DNA of 64,000 nt, taken from Struthio camelus. Taxonomy: Eukaryota; Chordata; Aves; Struthioniformes; Struthionidae. The stretch spans positions 63,692,911-63,756,910 of the forward strand of contig NC_090942.1 of assembly GCF_040807025.1 (NCBI RefSeq), written 5' to 3'. A model generated the notes under the pieces. That model saw only the letters and a program-made list of their open reading frames with translations. It was not told the origin of the DNA and did no database searches. A program made the translations under genes and the position numbers. Of this stretch, positions 1-14,900 are shown piece by piece (position 1 is the stretch's first letter; every line of letters begins with the position of its first letter).

Positions 1-492
1 ATATAGCTTTGTCAATAAGTTAGTCTTGGGACCCGGTTCTGCCTCATGCAGTCTTCTATAGCTTTTATTTTGAGCTTCTCTGAAGGTTGCAGCCTAAGTA
101 GTAGAATATTAATAACTTACTATGTCTCCCTGCCACAGTGGAGCTCGTTTTGTTACTTAAGATACCTCATTCGTTTTAACTTATTAAAACTTGAACGAAC
201 GAACGAAAAAACGCCTCCTTACCCAAATCATAGTGCTGGCCTCCTGGTCTGCAGTCGGTACCCAGCGGTGGGTGCTGGGATGATGCATAGTAGCGGCCAG
301 TAGATGGCAGCATTATATACATAAATAGAAGAGAGGCAAACGTGGCTTGTCCTTAGATTCCACAGAGGTTTTGACTCTTGTCAGTCAAATCCAACTAATT
401 TTAAAGTAATGCAAACATAAGGAAACCAGTTACAAATGTTATCCTTTGATATAGGTGTTCTTTGTTTGCCAATACCTTTGCCATGTTATTAA

Positions 493-3296
<2,804 letters not shown>

Positions 3297-5173
3297 AAGA
3301 GCTTTATTTTGGAGATCAGTCTACCTCAAGATGTGATAAGCATTTAAAAATTTCTTTCTCTCATAAGTGTCTTTATGGTTTGACATTTAACTAAGTTGAT
3401 ATGAAGAAAAAAAATCATGTATCTACAGTTACAATATCTGCAGTACTCTTTGACGTACAAGCTGCTGGAGCTGTCACAGAAAGCAAAACAAAACAAGTGG
3501 AGAAAATCTGTACATTGGTGGTCTTTAACTGATCTTACTTGACAAACATTAGTTCATGGGCATGTTATCCTTTTTTATAAAAAGGGTTATCAAAAGAAAC
3601 GTAGCTGCATTTATTGCAGTGGGTGTTGCCAGCTAGATACAATAACGTTGGAAGGCAAATTTGTTTGGGATCAGCTAACGGGTCCTTAATGTTGTATTCC
3701 AAAACATTTTGCAAGTTTCTGTCGTTAGTGCTTTTTTCAGCCCTATGGGAAAATTGAGATAATTATGTAACTTGTAATTTCGATTAGGCTATATTTAATA
3801 ATGTTGACATTCTTCTAAGCACAGTGACAATTCATCCCCCTATTGGTAGTATTTAAATTTGGGGCAAACCTATCGTTAATTAAAAAAAAAAAAAATACAT
3901 AGTAACAGAACTTTGTATCTTATCTGGTGTATTATATTCCGAAGAATACAATGGTGTTATCTGGTACAAGGGCTGTACCAGATTACAAAGAGAGGGTTGT
4001 AATCAAATGAGTGATCTAAGTATAGTATTTTGCAAGCATTGTAAATTTAAAAAGAAAAAAGAAAAAGAAAAAAGAAAAAAAGCAAAAGTGCCTCTCCATA
4101 TGAATGGGTAACATACTGTTTTAATGTAGCAGTGTATGAGAGCAATGTTTCTCTTCAGGAAACAATATTTATATTCACGTCTCAAGCTTTGGTGTTTTTA
4201 AATTTTGTTGAAACATCAGAACAGTAAGTTTTTATGTAGGGGGGATACAGAAATTTTTGGTGGTGTATCTTCAGTTCATTGTATCAGCAGTATTCAAAAA
4301 ATGCATTAATTTTTATAATCAGAAGATGTACAAAATATATGTGCATATGTATTGTAAGATACTTGGTTTGCTTTGAAATTAACTAAAATGTGATAAAAGC
4401 TTTTGTCTGTTCTGTTTCTATTTTAAAGAAAAACAACACTTAGCCACTAATGTTTTTAAGTCCTTATATAAAAATATTTATTTTTCCTTGAAAACTTTCA
4501 AAGGTGACAATTTTTAATATTTAATGCACGAATGCTTTCAAGCATTGAAGCAATGAACATTCCAGCATTTAAAAATGCAAGCACTTGTAATTTGAGTGAG
4601 ATTATATTTCATGCTAGCATTATGTATTATGCTGAAACATTTAGAATATAAAAGTACTTTAAATTTACAGTACTTTAAGACTACCAGGAAAGGAGACATT
4701 TCAACAGATACATGCACAGGTAGAATCAAGTTTGACTGGGATTTTTTTAAGTTATATTTTTTTATTCTAGTTAAAATAATTGGGGAAAAAGGGTTAACAT
4801 GTAAGTCAGTTCTTGTGCTTAAATTATATGTGCAAATTAATGCATATGTAGCTCAGGTGTCATTGCAATTCCTTTTTTATGTTTAAGCAAAGAGTTCAGA
4901 AGGTAGATTCATAGCATCTCGTTTAGCAGTAGTAGGCAAAGTAGCATAAATTTACTGACAAGCTTCACTTGCAAATCAGAGGTAAAATATGAGATCATGA
5001 TAGCCCAAAAAAGCAAGCAAGCAAAGCATGATAATATGCTAATAGTATAAGCTTGGTAAGTCAAATTTTTCAAATTGTTGAGGCTAATGAGAAGATTGAA
5101 AACTAAAATATTCTTAGGAAGATTTTTTATTTATATTTTGTATTTGAACTTCATAAATAAGGAGTAAAATAAA
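3297..5173 (+). other. GNPTAB: Probable GNPTAB 3' UTR
   Basis: About 1.9 kb of AT-rich sequence without splice structure follows the stop codon. The first canonical AATAAA I see on the plus strand is at 5168-5173. That gives a UTR of about 1.9 kb, similar in scale to the mammalian GNPTAB 3' UTR. The real end was not tested, and earlier variant signals could be used. Confidence 0.5.
5168..5173 (+). terminator. Candidate GNPTAB polyadenylation signal
   Basis: AATAAA hexamer about 45 bp before a CR1 insertion and about 1.87 kb after the GNPTAB stop. Placement is the only support. Confidence 0.35.
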
Positions 5174-5214
5174 TCATTTAGTGAGTGGGATAGAAAATTC
5201 TGAGAACAGTAGAA

Positions 5215-5800
5215 AATCACAGGATCACAGAACGGGTTGAGGTTGGAAAGGACCTCTGGAGATCACGTAGTCCAACTCCCCTGCTCAGGCAGGGTCCTCT
5301 AGAGCACGTTGCCCAGGAGTGTGTCCAGACGACTTCTGAATATCTCCAGGGAAGGAGATTCCACCACCTCTCTGGGCAACCTGTGCCGGTGCTCAGTCAC
5401 CCTCACAGGAAAGAAGTTTTCCCTCGTGTTCAGATGGAACTGCCTGTGGTTCAGTTGGTGCCCATTGCCTCTCACCCTATCGCTGGGCACCACGGAGAAG
5501 AGTCTGGCCCCTTCCTCTCGACACCCCCCCCTTCAGATACTTGTACACACTGATAAGATCCCACCTCAGTCTTCTCCAGGCTGAACAGGCCCAGCTCTCA
5601 CAGCCTTTCTTCATAGGAGAGACGCTCCAGTCCCCTCATCATCTTGGTAGCCCTCCGCTGGACTCTCTCCAGGAGTGCCATGTCTCTCTTGGACTGGGGA
5701 GCCCAGAACTGGACACAGTACTCCAGGTGAGGCCTCCCCAGGGCAGAGGAGAGGGGCAGGATCACCTCCCTCCACCTGCTGGCAACACTCCTGAAACATA
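5215..5800 (-). mobile_element. CR1 LINE, 5'-truncated, minus orientation
   Basis: On the minus strand this reads as the C-terminal part of CR1 ORF2, with fragments such as [20 protein letters not shown] and [17 protein letters not shown], and later [22 protein letters not shown]. It ends in the typical CR1 3' terminus (at 5215-5280 on the plus strand, in reverse: CACAGGATCACAGAACGG...GGTTGGAAAGGACC). The reading frame is broken by stops and frameshifts, so it is a dead copy. It sits immediately downstream of the GNPTAB UTR. Confidence 0.93.
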
Positions 5801-6419
5801 AAGCATGCAGTTCGCATCTGAAATGATTCAATTTTTTTTACAACACATCTCCAGAACTTGTGTGTCTGAGATTTTTCTGTGCCGTATGCGTTTATAAAAA
5901 CAGTATCGGTAAAAACAGTAAAGATGTATGGGCCTGACAGTACTTAAACAGTGTACTACTGGCATTCTATTTTAACTGGGTAATTTCTAGAACATGGCAG
6001 CTACATTGTTTTGTTTTTGCTGTAAAAAGAGGTTAACTGAACATCCTACTTAAAAGCCGTTAGTTACAAAGGGGGGTAGACTGTTGAAACTTTCCTTTAT
6101 TTGAAGTTTTGCTTCATCTGAAACACCTCACTTGTCAGTTTGACTGGGGAAATACTACCTGTTGCATTTACCGATGGAAAAATCGTCTTTCAGCATCTTT
6201 CCCTCTGAAAACAGATCTAAAGGTAAGAGCACAGGCGACCTGCACCATAGCAGTCTCTTTCACAGGCTCTTTTGTTGTCTAAGCAACACCTTGAAGCTGT
6301 GTCTGAGGGGGGGGGGAAAAAAAAGCAAATCTTCAGCTGTGCGAGGTTTAACGCAGTTTCAGAGTGAATCAGAAAACAACAAAAAACCTTCCTTGAAGGC
6401 AGACCCCTGTCTCCCCGTG
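5801..6419. other. Intergenic spacer between GNPTAB and the SYCP3 CpG island
   Basis: About 600 bp of unremarkable sequence. It contains a short G-run at about 6307-6316. No gene, RNA or recognisable repeat was seen. Confidence 0.5.
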
Positions 6420-7330
6420 GGTACGAGGCTGAGGCTCCGTTAGGCGGAGGAGGGCGAGTCTCTTCAGCGTGGCGCTACACGCGTGGTGTTAGCAAGTCAG
6501 CCGTTGCAGGGGGCGGTTGCCCCAGTTAAGTGCTTTGGGCTGTCAATGATTAAAGGCCGAGGTGCAGTTTCCTTCGTTTGGGCTTTTGGGAGGCTGTTTG
6601 GGTGTATTGAATCTCCAAGCGCCAGGACGCGTCGCGGCTCGGGGGGAGGGGGCGCCGCCGCCCGGCCTTTTTCCCGCCCTTTCCCGCGGGGTGGGTTAAG
6701 GGCGGGCGGGGGCGGGGCTGCTCCCCCGCCCCCCGCCAAACCAGGCTCAGCCTCCGCTAAGGAGCGGAGGGCTGCGGGGAGGCTCCGGCGGCGGCCGGGG
6801 TGAGGGGTTTTGGCAGGGGGCGGTGAGGGAGGAGGAGGACGGGTCGCAGTGGGGCTGAGGGGGGCGAAGGGCAGCTGGGCAGGGAGTAGCGGGCAGGTGA
6901 TGGCCGTGGCGGCGGGCCGGCCGCCGCCTCCCTCGCCGCTCTGAGGTAAAAACGGGGGAGCGCCCTCAGGCGGGAAGCCCCGCAAGCGAGACTCGCCTCA
7001 ATACTGGTTTATCCGTGATCTTCGCGGGCAGGAGGAAACAGCGAGGTGGGTTCCTGGGAAAGATCTTCATTAAACAGGCAACGGCAGGCTGAGGAGATTT
7101 TGAATCAGCCGAAGCAAGGTAGTTAGGCGGGGTGGGGGGAGGTTGTGTGGGGACGCGGGGCTGCCTAAAGCCCTCGTGTCGGGGAGCCCGTGCTTCCTGT
7201 GCTGAGCGCCAGCACAGAGACCTGCGTGCCTGCCTGGGAGGTAAGCTGGCGAATAGATACCTTTCTTTTCCCGCTCGCGGTTTAGAAGGCCAAGAGGTTT
7301 CTTTGGCAGGACGACCAGGCACAGTGAGAT
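6420..7330 (+). promoter_or_regulatory. SYCP3: CpG island, probable SYCP3 promoter and non-coding first exon
   Basis: GC and CpG rise sharply here against AT-rich flanks, densest at about 6620-6960. The only plus-strand gene downstream is SYCP3. Its initiator exon begins after a splice acceptor at 8924, so at least one upstream non-coding exon is needed. Good donor candidates in the island are GAG|GTAAAA (cut after 6945) and GAG|GTAAGC (cut after 7240). No TATA box is evident. The exact transcription start cannot be set from sequence. Confidence 0.6.
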
Positions 7331-8639
7331 GCCTTACCTGACCTTTCCGCCTGAAGTCATGTTTTCACCAACCGCTGTAGTTCAAAATCGCAGCATGGCC
7401 GTATGAGTCTTGAGAAACTCAGAGCTGCCCTAACTTTCCTCTTATTTGAGGATACTTTCAATGCAAGAGGTTTCGATCCTTCAGTCAATAATTTGAGGAG
7501 AAGTTTCAGTCTTTTTTTTTCAAAGAAACTTGTACTAAGTTTTAGAAATCTTTGCTTCAAGCTATACAGAGAAGCACCAAACAGAAAAACTTGAGCATTA
7601 AGACTTGGATATCAAAAAAGTAGTGTTCCTTAGCAGCATAAAGGGGTCATGTTGTATGTATCCAGGTAGCACATGGTTAAAAAGGCAAAGGTTGATATTT
7701 TCATAGGTATAGGCTGCCAATTCATGGATCAGGAATAGGACATTGCAGCATGTGAGACAGCTGTTAATGTTGAGGGGGACTTCCAGGTCCTGGAAATTTG
7801 TAAGATTTTTACTAGAGTTCTCATTCTCTGTATGAGAACTGAATTTTCAGAACTACGGTTAGAAAAAAACATTGATATTTCTAACTGTGTTGAACTGTGT
7901 CTAGAACGAGAAGTTTATCCACTGCAGGATACCATGCCTTGCTCAGTAGAATCAACTTTGGAAGACAAGATACTTGCAGTGCATTTGGTTTTTTTCTTAC
8001 TCCTTTCCTCTTCCAAGTAGTCTTGTTACTTTTGGAAAGATTTTTAAAAGTATGTGCCATGTAACACTTAACTTGACGTACTTCATACCTCTTGCTTCCA
8101 AAAGTGAAGAAATATTTTAACAGGAGCTCTGTATCTTGATGTTTTTTATTATATTTATGTATTATTTCTGTTGTTGATAAAGCACTAAGAAAAAGTGTTT
8201 TTATTTTGTCATTCACACATTTAATGATTACGACTAATATTCTTTTTCTCCAAAATAGATATTTTATTTCTTAAATATTTGTAAAAATACACAGTGTAAA
8301 CATTTGCTTACTTTAGGAATTCACATTTTAATATTTTTTAAGGATTATGTTAAACTAGTAAAAAAAAAATTATACAAATTACAAATATGGAAACTACATT
8401 AAAAACACAGTGCAGAGACATAATAGCTACAAATTAAGAAAATTCAGAAATCGAATGTCGACCAGGGTTTTAAAAAATTACTTATGTGATTGTGTATCTG
8501 TCTACCTTGCATGGAATGGAATGTAGAATCAGATTGTTCTTCATGGTTTATCACTTCTGTATTCTGTAAAATAGAATATCAGCCTAGTTTTATGGGAAAG
8601 CAGTACTGAATAGGACAAAATATTTAATTAAAATTATGG

Positions 8640-8830
8640 AAGCTGAGCTGACAGGCACCTTAAGAGGTTATATAACTTACTTCCTTGATTTTCTGCAGAA
8701 ACAGGTATATTCCCACTAGTTCTAGTATTTTAACCTGTTTTTAAAAACACCACTGATGGGTAATCCTGTGGATTACCTCACAAATTAATGAGTTCCACTG
8801 CTTCGGTATCCTTACAGGTGGGGACTGTTA
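8640..8830 (-). mobile_element. Old diverged CR1/L3-like LINE 3' fragment
   Basis: The plus strand shows a degraded form of the reverse-complement CR1 3' region: ACAGGCACCTTAAGAGGTTA, then TTAACCTGTTTTTAAAAACA, a CCACTGATGG-like segment and GAGTTCCACTGCTTCGGTAT. It sits just upstream of the SYCP3 start exon. Identification rests on recalled consensus features and not on an alignment. Confidence 0.6.
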
Positions 8831-8942
8831 CAGGGATGTAGAAGTCACTGTAAGCATCAAAAGCAGGTTTGTCTTCAAAGTATTGTAGGAGACGTAATAT
8901 AACAAATACAGCATATTGTTTTAGTAGGAGGAAAATCTCATT

Positions 8943-11900
8943 ATGGCACCATCAGGAAGAAAGCATCAAGGAAAAGCTAGTAAACCAGCACAGGAAGATC
9001 AAGCCATGCCTGCCTATGACTTTCAGGAGGAAAGAAAAGAGCTGAGTGGATCTGAGGAAGATATTAGAGAAGGTGTTTATATCAACTAGATTTTCATTTT
9101 TTGAAAATGTGAAGTTTATGATATTTCTGACTATGAATAGAAATTAGGATATTTCTGTGTTAGCAAAGGCCTGATCAAGCATGTTTCATAATATTTCTGA
9201 CAGTCTTCTAATATGGTTTTGACTGGTCAGGGAGAGAGCTCTTAAACTTATAGGTGGTACCTTAGAATAAGATTTTGTTATATGCTTTTATTACCTTTTT
9301 CCAATGTCATATCTTTCCATCACCTGGCTGCATTTAATATTGTGAGAAAAGGACAGAACAGAAGGAAAAAAGCTCTGCTAGCTTGTATGGAGCACTGAGC
9401 GGTCACGGCAATGCAAGATGAGCTCTACAGGGATGGGGAAGAGTAATTGGGGTCTTATACTGGCAGAGAGAGAAGGAGGCAGTGCTAGAGTTAGTGGTGA
9501 AAATTTAAAGGATAAAAGGTTAAGAACACTTCAGGAGGAATCTAAACAGAAGAAAAGAATGAGAAAGAAGCAGAGACATGAGAAAACAGTAGTCAGCCAG
9601 CAGATTCCTTTTTAATTTGGGGGGGGAGCGTGAACCTTGCTTAAAAATGTAGTTCTCATTTACCAAAAGGTAGTATTTTCATCAAGTGTGATGCAACTCC
9701 ACTTCTTTTGGGTTTTATCTTTCAGCAAATATCTCTGGGCTTTGTTTATCTTCATTTTCCCCTTCTTGCTATGCTCAGACTAAATCTTGTACTTCCAGAG
9801 AGTAAATTCTGGGGGAAAATAACAAAACCAGCATCCTGAGTATCCTTCTGAGGCTTGCTTGGCAGCATTGTGTGAAACAGCTGATGGGCCGAATCAGCAT
9901 GTTCTGGCCTTAAGCAGAGATGACAGCATCTAATTTATTTTAGACACTATATGGATCAAAGTGTATGTTCCTACAACTTACTGAACAAAGGGGTTGCAAA
10001 ATTTGGAACTGGGAAAAATTTCTTCGATGTGGGTTTTCTATTTTTTTTTTTTTTTTTTGGTCCGCCACCATCATTTGTTGCAACTGAGCTGCCTCACGCT
10101 ACATAGTTGTCTGCTGTCTTCAGGATAGCTTCTATGGCTGTGCATACTAACATACACTGCTTCAAACAATACAGATATTTATTATATTTGTATTATGTCT
10201 TATATTTTGGGTAACACACTTCTGGTTGAATTGGATGTAATCTTCCATCACTAAGGGAAAAAAATTTTGAAGTCTGACATCTCAGGAAATTTTCTATTTT
10301 TTTAGAAAAAATACAGTTTTGCTTTTTAAAGGGTCAGCACACAATTTCAGTACTTACTTTGCAGTAAAAGGAAATTCTTACAGATTGAGCTTTTTCAATT
10401 TTTTAGATTATTTTTACCTTTCAGAGTATTGGTATGTTGTGAGTTGGAGTATTGGTGGAGTAGTGGACTGAGAAACTAAAACTGGTTGAGACCAGTCTGG
10501 GGAGCTCAAGGCATTGTCAGCTTTAATCTAGCAGAAGAATTCATGGCCACCTGTCAACATCAGATTCAGAGTTTTAGGAGCTACATCTGTTTTAGCATGC
10601 CTAATGGATGAGAGCTGACCCATGAGACATGTGTAGAGAAGTGGGGTTACAGAAAAGTAACTGTACTTTTAATAATTCAATTTACTTTCTGTGAAATGTA
10701 AGAGATTTTTGTAAATTGTTTTAAAATTTATATCAAGGTGAAACACCAGTGGTGGACAAGCATGGCAAGAAAAGACCTTTGGTGACTCCTCATGTGGTTT
10801 CAGATGATGTGGGGTAAGATTTGGAATATCTTTTTTCAAAATGAGCAAGCAGTCTTAAATAGATACTAATTTCAGGTATTCAGTATGTTTGTTTTCCTTT
10901 TTTTTAACATTCAGTTCAGGAAAAAATTCAGGTGACAGATAATACATTAGCTGTAGGTGGGAAAGAAAAACTGACATTTATAATCAGTTCTGCAGCTTCT
11001 TTGTAGGTACTTTTGAATATCTGTGAAAAGATAGATATTTGTGTGAGTTCTCTAAATTCTATTTCTTTAAAAAGATTATTTAAGTTTTAGCCTAAATTGT
11101 TGATCGTTTCACTAAATTTTTCCCTCTAGTCTTAGTTGTTTGATGTTGTTAAAAGTACTTTAAATGATCCAACATGAAAAATAAACAATGTAAAAGTAAT
11201 GAAAAAAATATATAGAGAGAATTTTTTTTAGCAAGAACAGTTAATTTGAAGATACTTTTTCCACAGGAGATCTCTTTTGTTTTCATCAACTGGAAAAAAC
11301 TGTAAGATGCATAAACTTGATAAACATTTTTATCTACCATGTCACTTTTTACATTTGTCAGATACTGTACCACTGCCTTACACAGTGGTGTACACATCTT
11401 AAGAGTGCTATAGAAACAACCCTGGTATTTTTTGTCTTGAATTTTTCTTACTCTGTCAGTCATGCTGAGCTTGATAGACTTTTTTTCAGTTGATGTTCCA
11501 ACTATATTTTGTATTTTCTTTTATGTATGTGGAATAAGCCTTCATATTTACCGTCCTTCCTTACTCCAGACCCTTCAAAGGCTTAATAGTACCTTTTTCT
11601 TAGGTAGTAAGTTAATAGACTCCTGTAAATTGATTTGAATGATCTTTTTAAATCTAAAAAAAGAAATCTTGCAAAAGAGGAAAGGAGTAAAAGTATCTTT
11701 TTTTTTTTTTTTTTTTTTACCTTGTAGAACAGCAGCGCTGTCATTGCTTGCAAGTAATAGACATGTGAAAAAAAATTAGACAAAGGTTTAAGCGTATACA
11801 TCAGGTCTTAAGTAATTTATGCAGAAAACAGGCAAATAAATTTTTAAATAATATTTTGTAGGGGTGAAGTACAGAATATGTTGGAACGATTTGGAGGTAA

Positions 11901-14900
11901 GTAGGTGTACATTCTAATAAATTAAAACATATTTCATGTTTAAGCTGAAGAGTTGGCAACAATTCTTTTTCACAAAAGTAACTTTCAAGATTTAGATAAA
12001 ATGTCTAATCATTATACTATTGGCTACAGCAACTTTCCAGAAAAAGTAATAATTAATATATCTAAATCGAACAGAGGGAAAGGGAAAGAAGGGAGTAAGT
12101 GCATGTAAAGGTAGAGGTAAGTATCAGCGTAGATGAATTATAAAGGGAGAAAGGGAAAGATGCATGAGTGTTTTTGATTTATCAATCCTATTTCTAATTA
12201 GAATAAAAGTTTCTTAACACAAGGATTAAGAGGCAGTGATTATATTCCAGAGCGACAGGACAACATGAGTTAGACAGCTGTTCTCACTCTCAAATTTTTG
12301 TTACAATGAGGTGGAAGAGACTGAGGATTGCAGGGGTGGAGGAACTAAAGGCATATAAATACAAAGAGAAGTGCCAAAGTAAAACAAATACTTCAAAATC
12401 TAGACAAAGAATGGCTGTGGGCTGTAGAGCATAGTTATGATGCAGAATGAGCTAGTAATCTGTACTTTGCACCTTCAGAAATCTAGAGAATAGGGACTCG
12501 GTATAAAAGGGAATTTCAGCAGTCAAGGGAAGAACAATGGAAGTTCCTAGCAGAGCCAAAGAATGAGGCTAAGTGCTGGTGATCACCTGGTGATGTTTGG
12601 AGAGAGATTTATGTATATCACCGTATATTTATGTACATCACTGTAATTTAGTCGTCAATAAGTGAAATCCTCATATGGTTTAAAGTATCCAGTTGAGTTG
12701 TAAATAGCTGACAGCTTAGAAAAAAGAGAACGCGTTTCACTGGTAAAGAATTTATAGTATATATTCACGGGTAATGTAACAAATCAGCAAAAAGCAGTGG
12801 AAGAAAGAGAAAACACCTTAGTACCAGTGTTGCCTCCTTAATAGCTTGTTGATACTTTTGTCACCATAGGTGTGAGTAAACGCCATACACAGTCATTGTT
12901 TGCATGTAGCTCTTAAGGTGAAAGAGGAGTTCGCAAGGAATTCCTTAATCTGTGAATTAAGGCTTTTTGCTGTTAAGGCAAATATTAGAATGCTGTTGTA
13001 GATCTAGATAGGAGGAAGCTTTCAACGTTGAATAGTAAGAAGCTAGGATTGCTTTTTACTGAAGACTCAAAGATAGGATAAAAGGAAGAAAAATGAATGA
13101 ATCGGAGGATGCTGCTTGCTCAAAACTAATAGGGTTGGCATTAGCAGTGGCAGATGTCTCTGCCAAATTTGTCTCTCTAATTTGCTAATGTTTCCTGATA
13201 TCTACAGCAAAAAGGAAAAGCAATTGCTTTATGTATTAAACGTAAGCTAAATATGACTGAGACAGTCATATTAACTGATATCAACTTGAATACTTTTAGA
13301 AAAGTACTCAGGGACTCTGAAGTATGAGGAATAGTTTGTCATTCATTCATTTAATATACTGACAATGATAGTGATCACATGCTTCTTTTATTTTTGAAAT
13401 CTAAGTAATTTGAATGGATATTTCTCCAAACATTTGGATTAATGCTTTCTCTACAGAAGAAAAAAGACGTTTTAAAAGTATTAGCGTAACGGAATTCTGT
13501 AAAGGTCTAGAAATGATGAGCTGGTAGTGCAGCCATGCAGCTAAATTAATGAGAATTTTGATGGTGTGACTAAAATGTCATTAGACACTAGAGAAAAGAG
13601 CAAGATACCATTGCTCAGGTTGCACAAGACATCTCTAGGTTTGAATAAAAGAGAAATTACAGACTGGGAAATCTCCGGATACCACGTTTAAGGTGCACAA
13701 TGTAAACAGACTGGATGCTGCTGCTCATGTTTTAAGCATGTATGTATGCTTACTGTACAGACGAAGTTCATCATGGATCATAATCAGTAGGAGAGCACAT
13801 GATTCAGTGTGTAAGAAACTAATTAAAATGTATATAACAGAAGAACTGCAGCTACCCTGGATTCAAACTGCTGGACAGTTGTGTTTTGCTGCGTGCATCT
13901 GCTCAGAGCAAACATGACAGTGTAGCCGCAGCTGCCCTGCCCAAAGTCAAAGTGACTGTGGAGTCAAGTCATGGTGGGACCTGCTGGGTCTGGCCCCTGG
14001 GAGAGGTGGTATTCAAAGCAGATGCTAGTGAGGTCATTGGGGCCGGGCAGAGTTGTTGCAACACCAGAGGCCAGGAGTTGGGCAGGGTCTCTGGAGACTT
14101 AGGGAAGCAGCACTGGAACTAGTGCCAAGAGCCGGTAGAGAGAGACTCTTAAAGGAGCACCCAGGAGCCCAGACCACATCATTAGCCCTTTTCAATTAGA
14201 ACGCACCTTGTGTGCTTTTCCAACGAAAAGGGAATCAACATCTTTAATAAAATGCATGTCTTGGTATACATAATTTCTAAATATTCTTTTGTCTTAATCC
14301 AGCTGACATTAACAAGGCTCTCCTAGCTAAGAGGAAAAGATTAGAAATGTATACTAAAGCCTCACTCAAAACCAGTAACCAGAAAATTGAACACGTTTGG
14401 AAAACACAGCAGGAGCAAAGGTAACATTTGCCCACGCTTTTTAAACATGTGAAGTCAAATTCCCTTTTGTGTCACAGCATGACATGGTCTTAGATGCAAG
14501 TCCTACCTATATGTCTAGTCGAGTGCTCTGTTTATTTTGACTCCAGTTGTGTCTGCTTGGTTCCATTGTCAGTAGCAGTTTAGCATAGCACTTTCTCTTT
14601 TGAATGAAGAAATTCAAGATTTGGAATTTTGAGAGCAAGGTACCTTATATGGCTGGGTTTACTATTTTATTTTTATGAAAAACTACCTTTTTTCATTTTA
14701 AAAAATGTTTTTATTTCTTTTAACTTCAGTTGGAATTTTCTATTTTATTCTATTTGAAAATTGAAAAATGCTCAGGAAAATTTTTTTTGGTTAAAAAATT
14801 ATTTTCAAACACTGTAAACAATTTTTACACTATATAATAATGTCACTCTTGCCTCTGATGGCATGCTTAATTACTACTATGTCTGATACTACAGGTAGAA

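Noticed and set aside
6483-6985. Open frames of 106 (plus) and 162 (minus) codons in the SYCP3 CpG island
   Set aside because: Low-complexity Pro/Arg/Gly composition from CpG-rich sequence, with no family resemblance.
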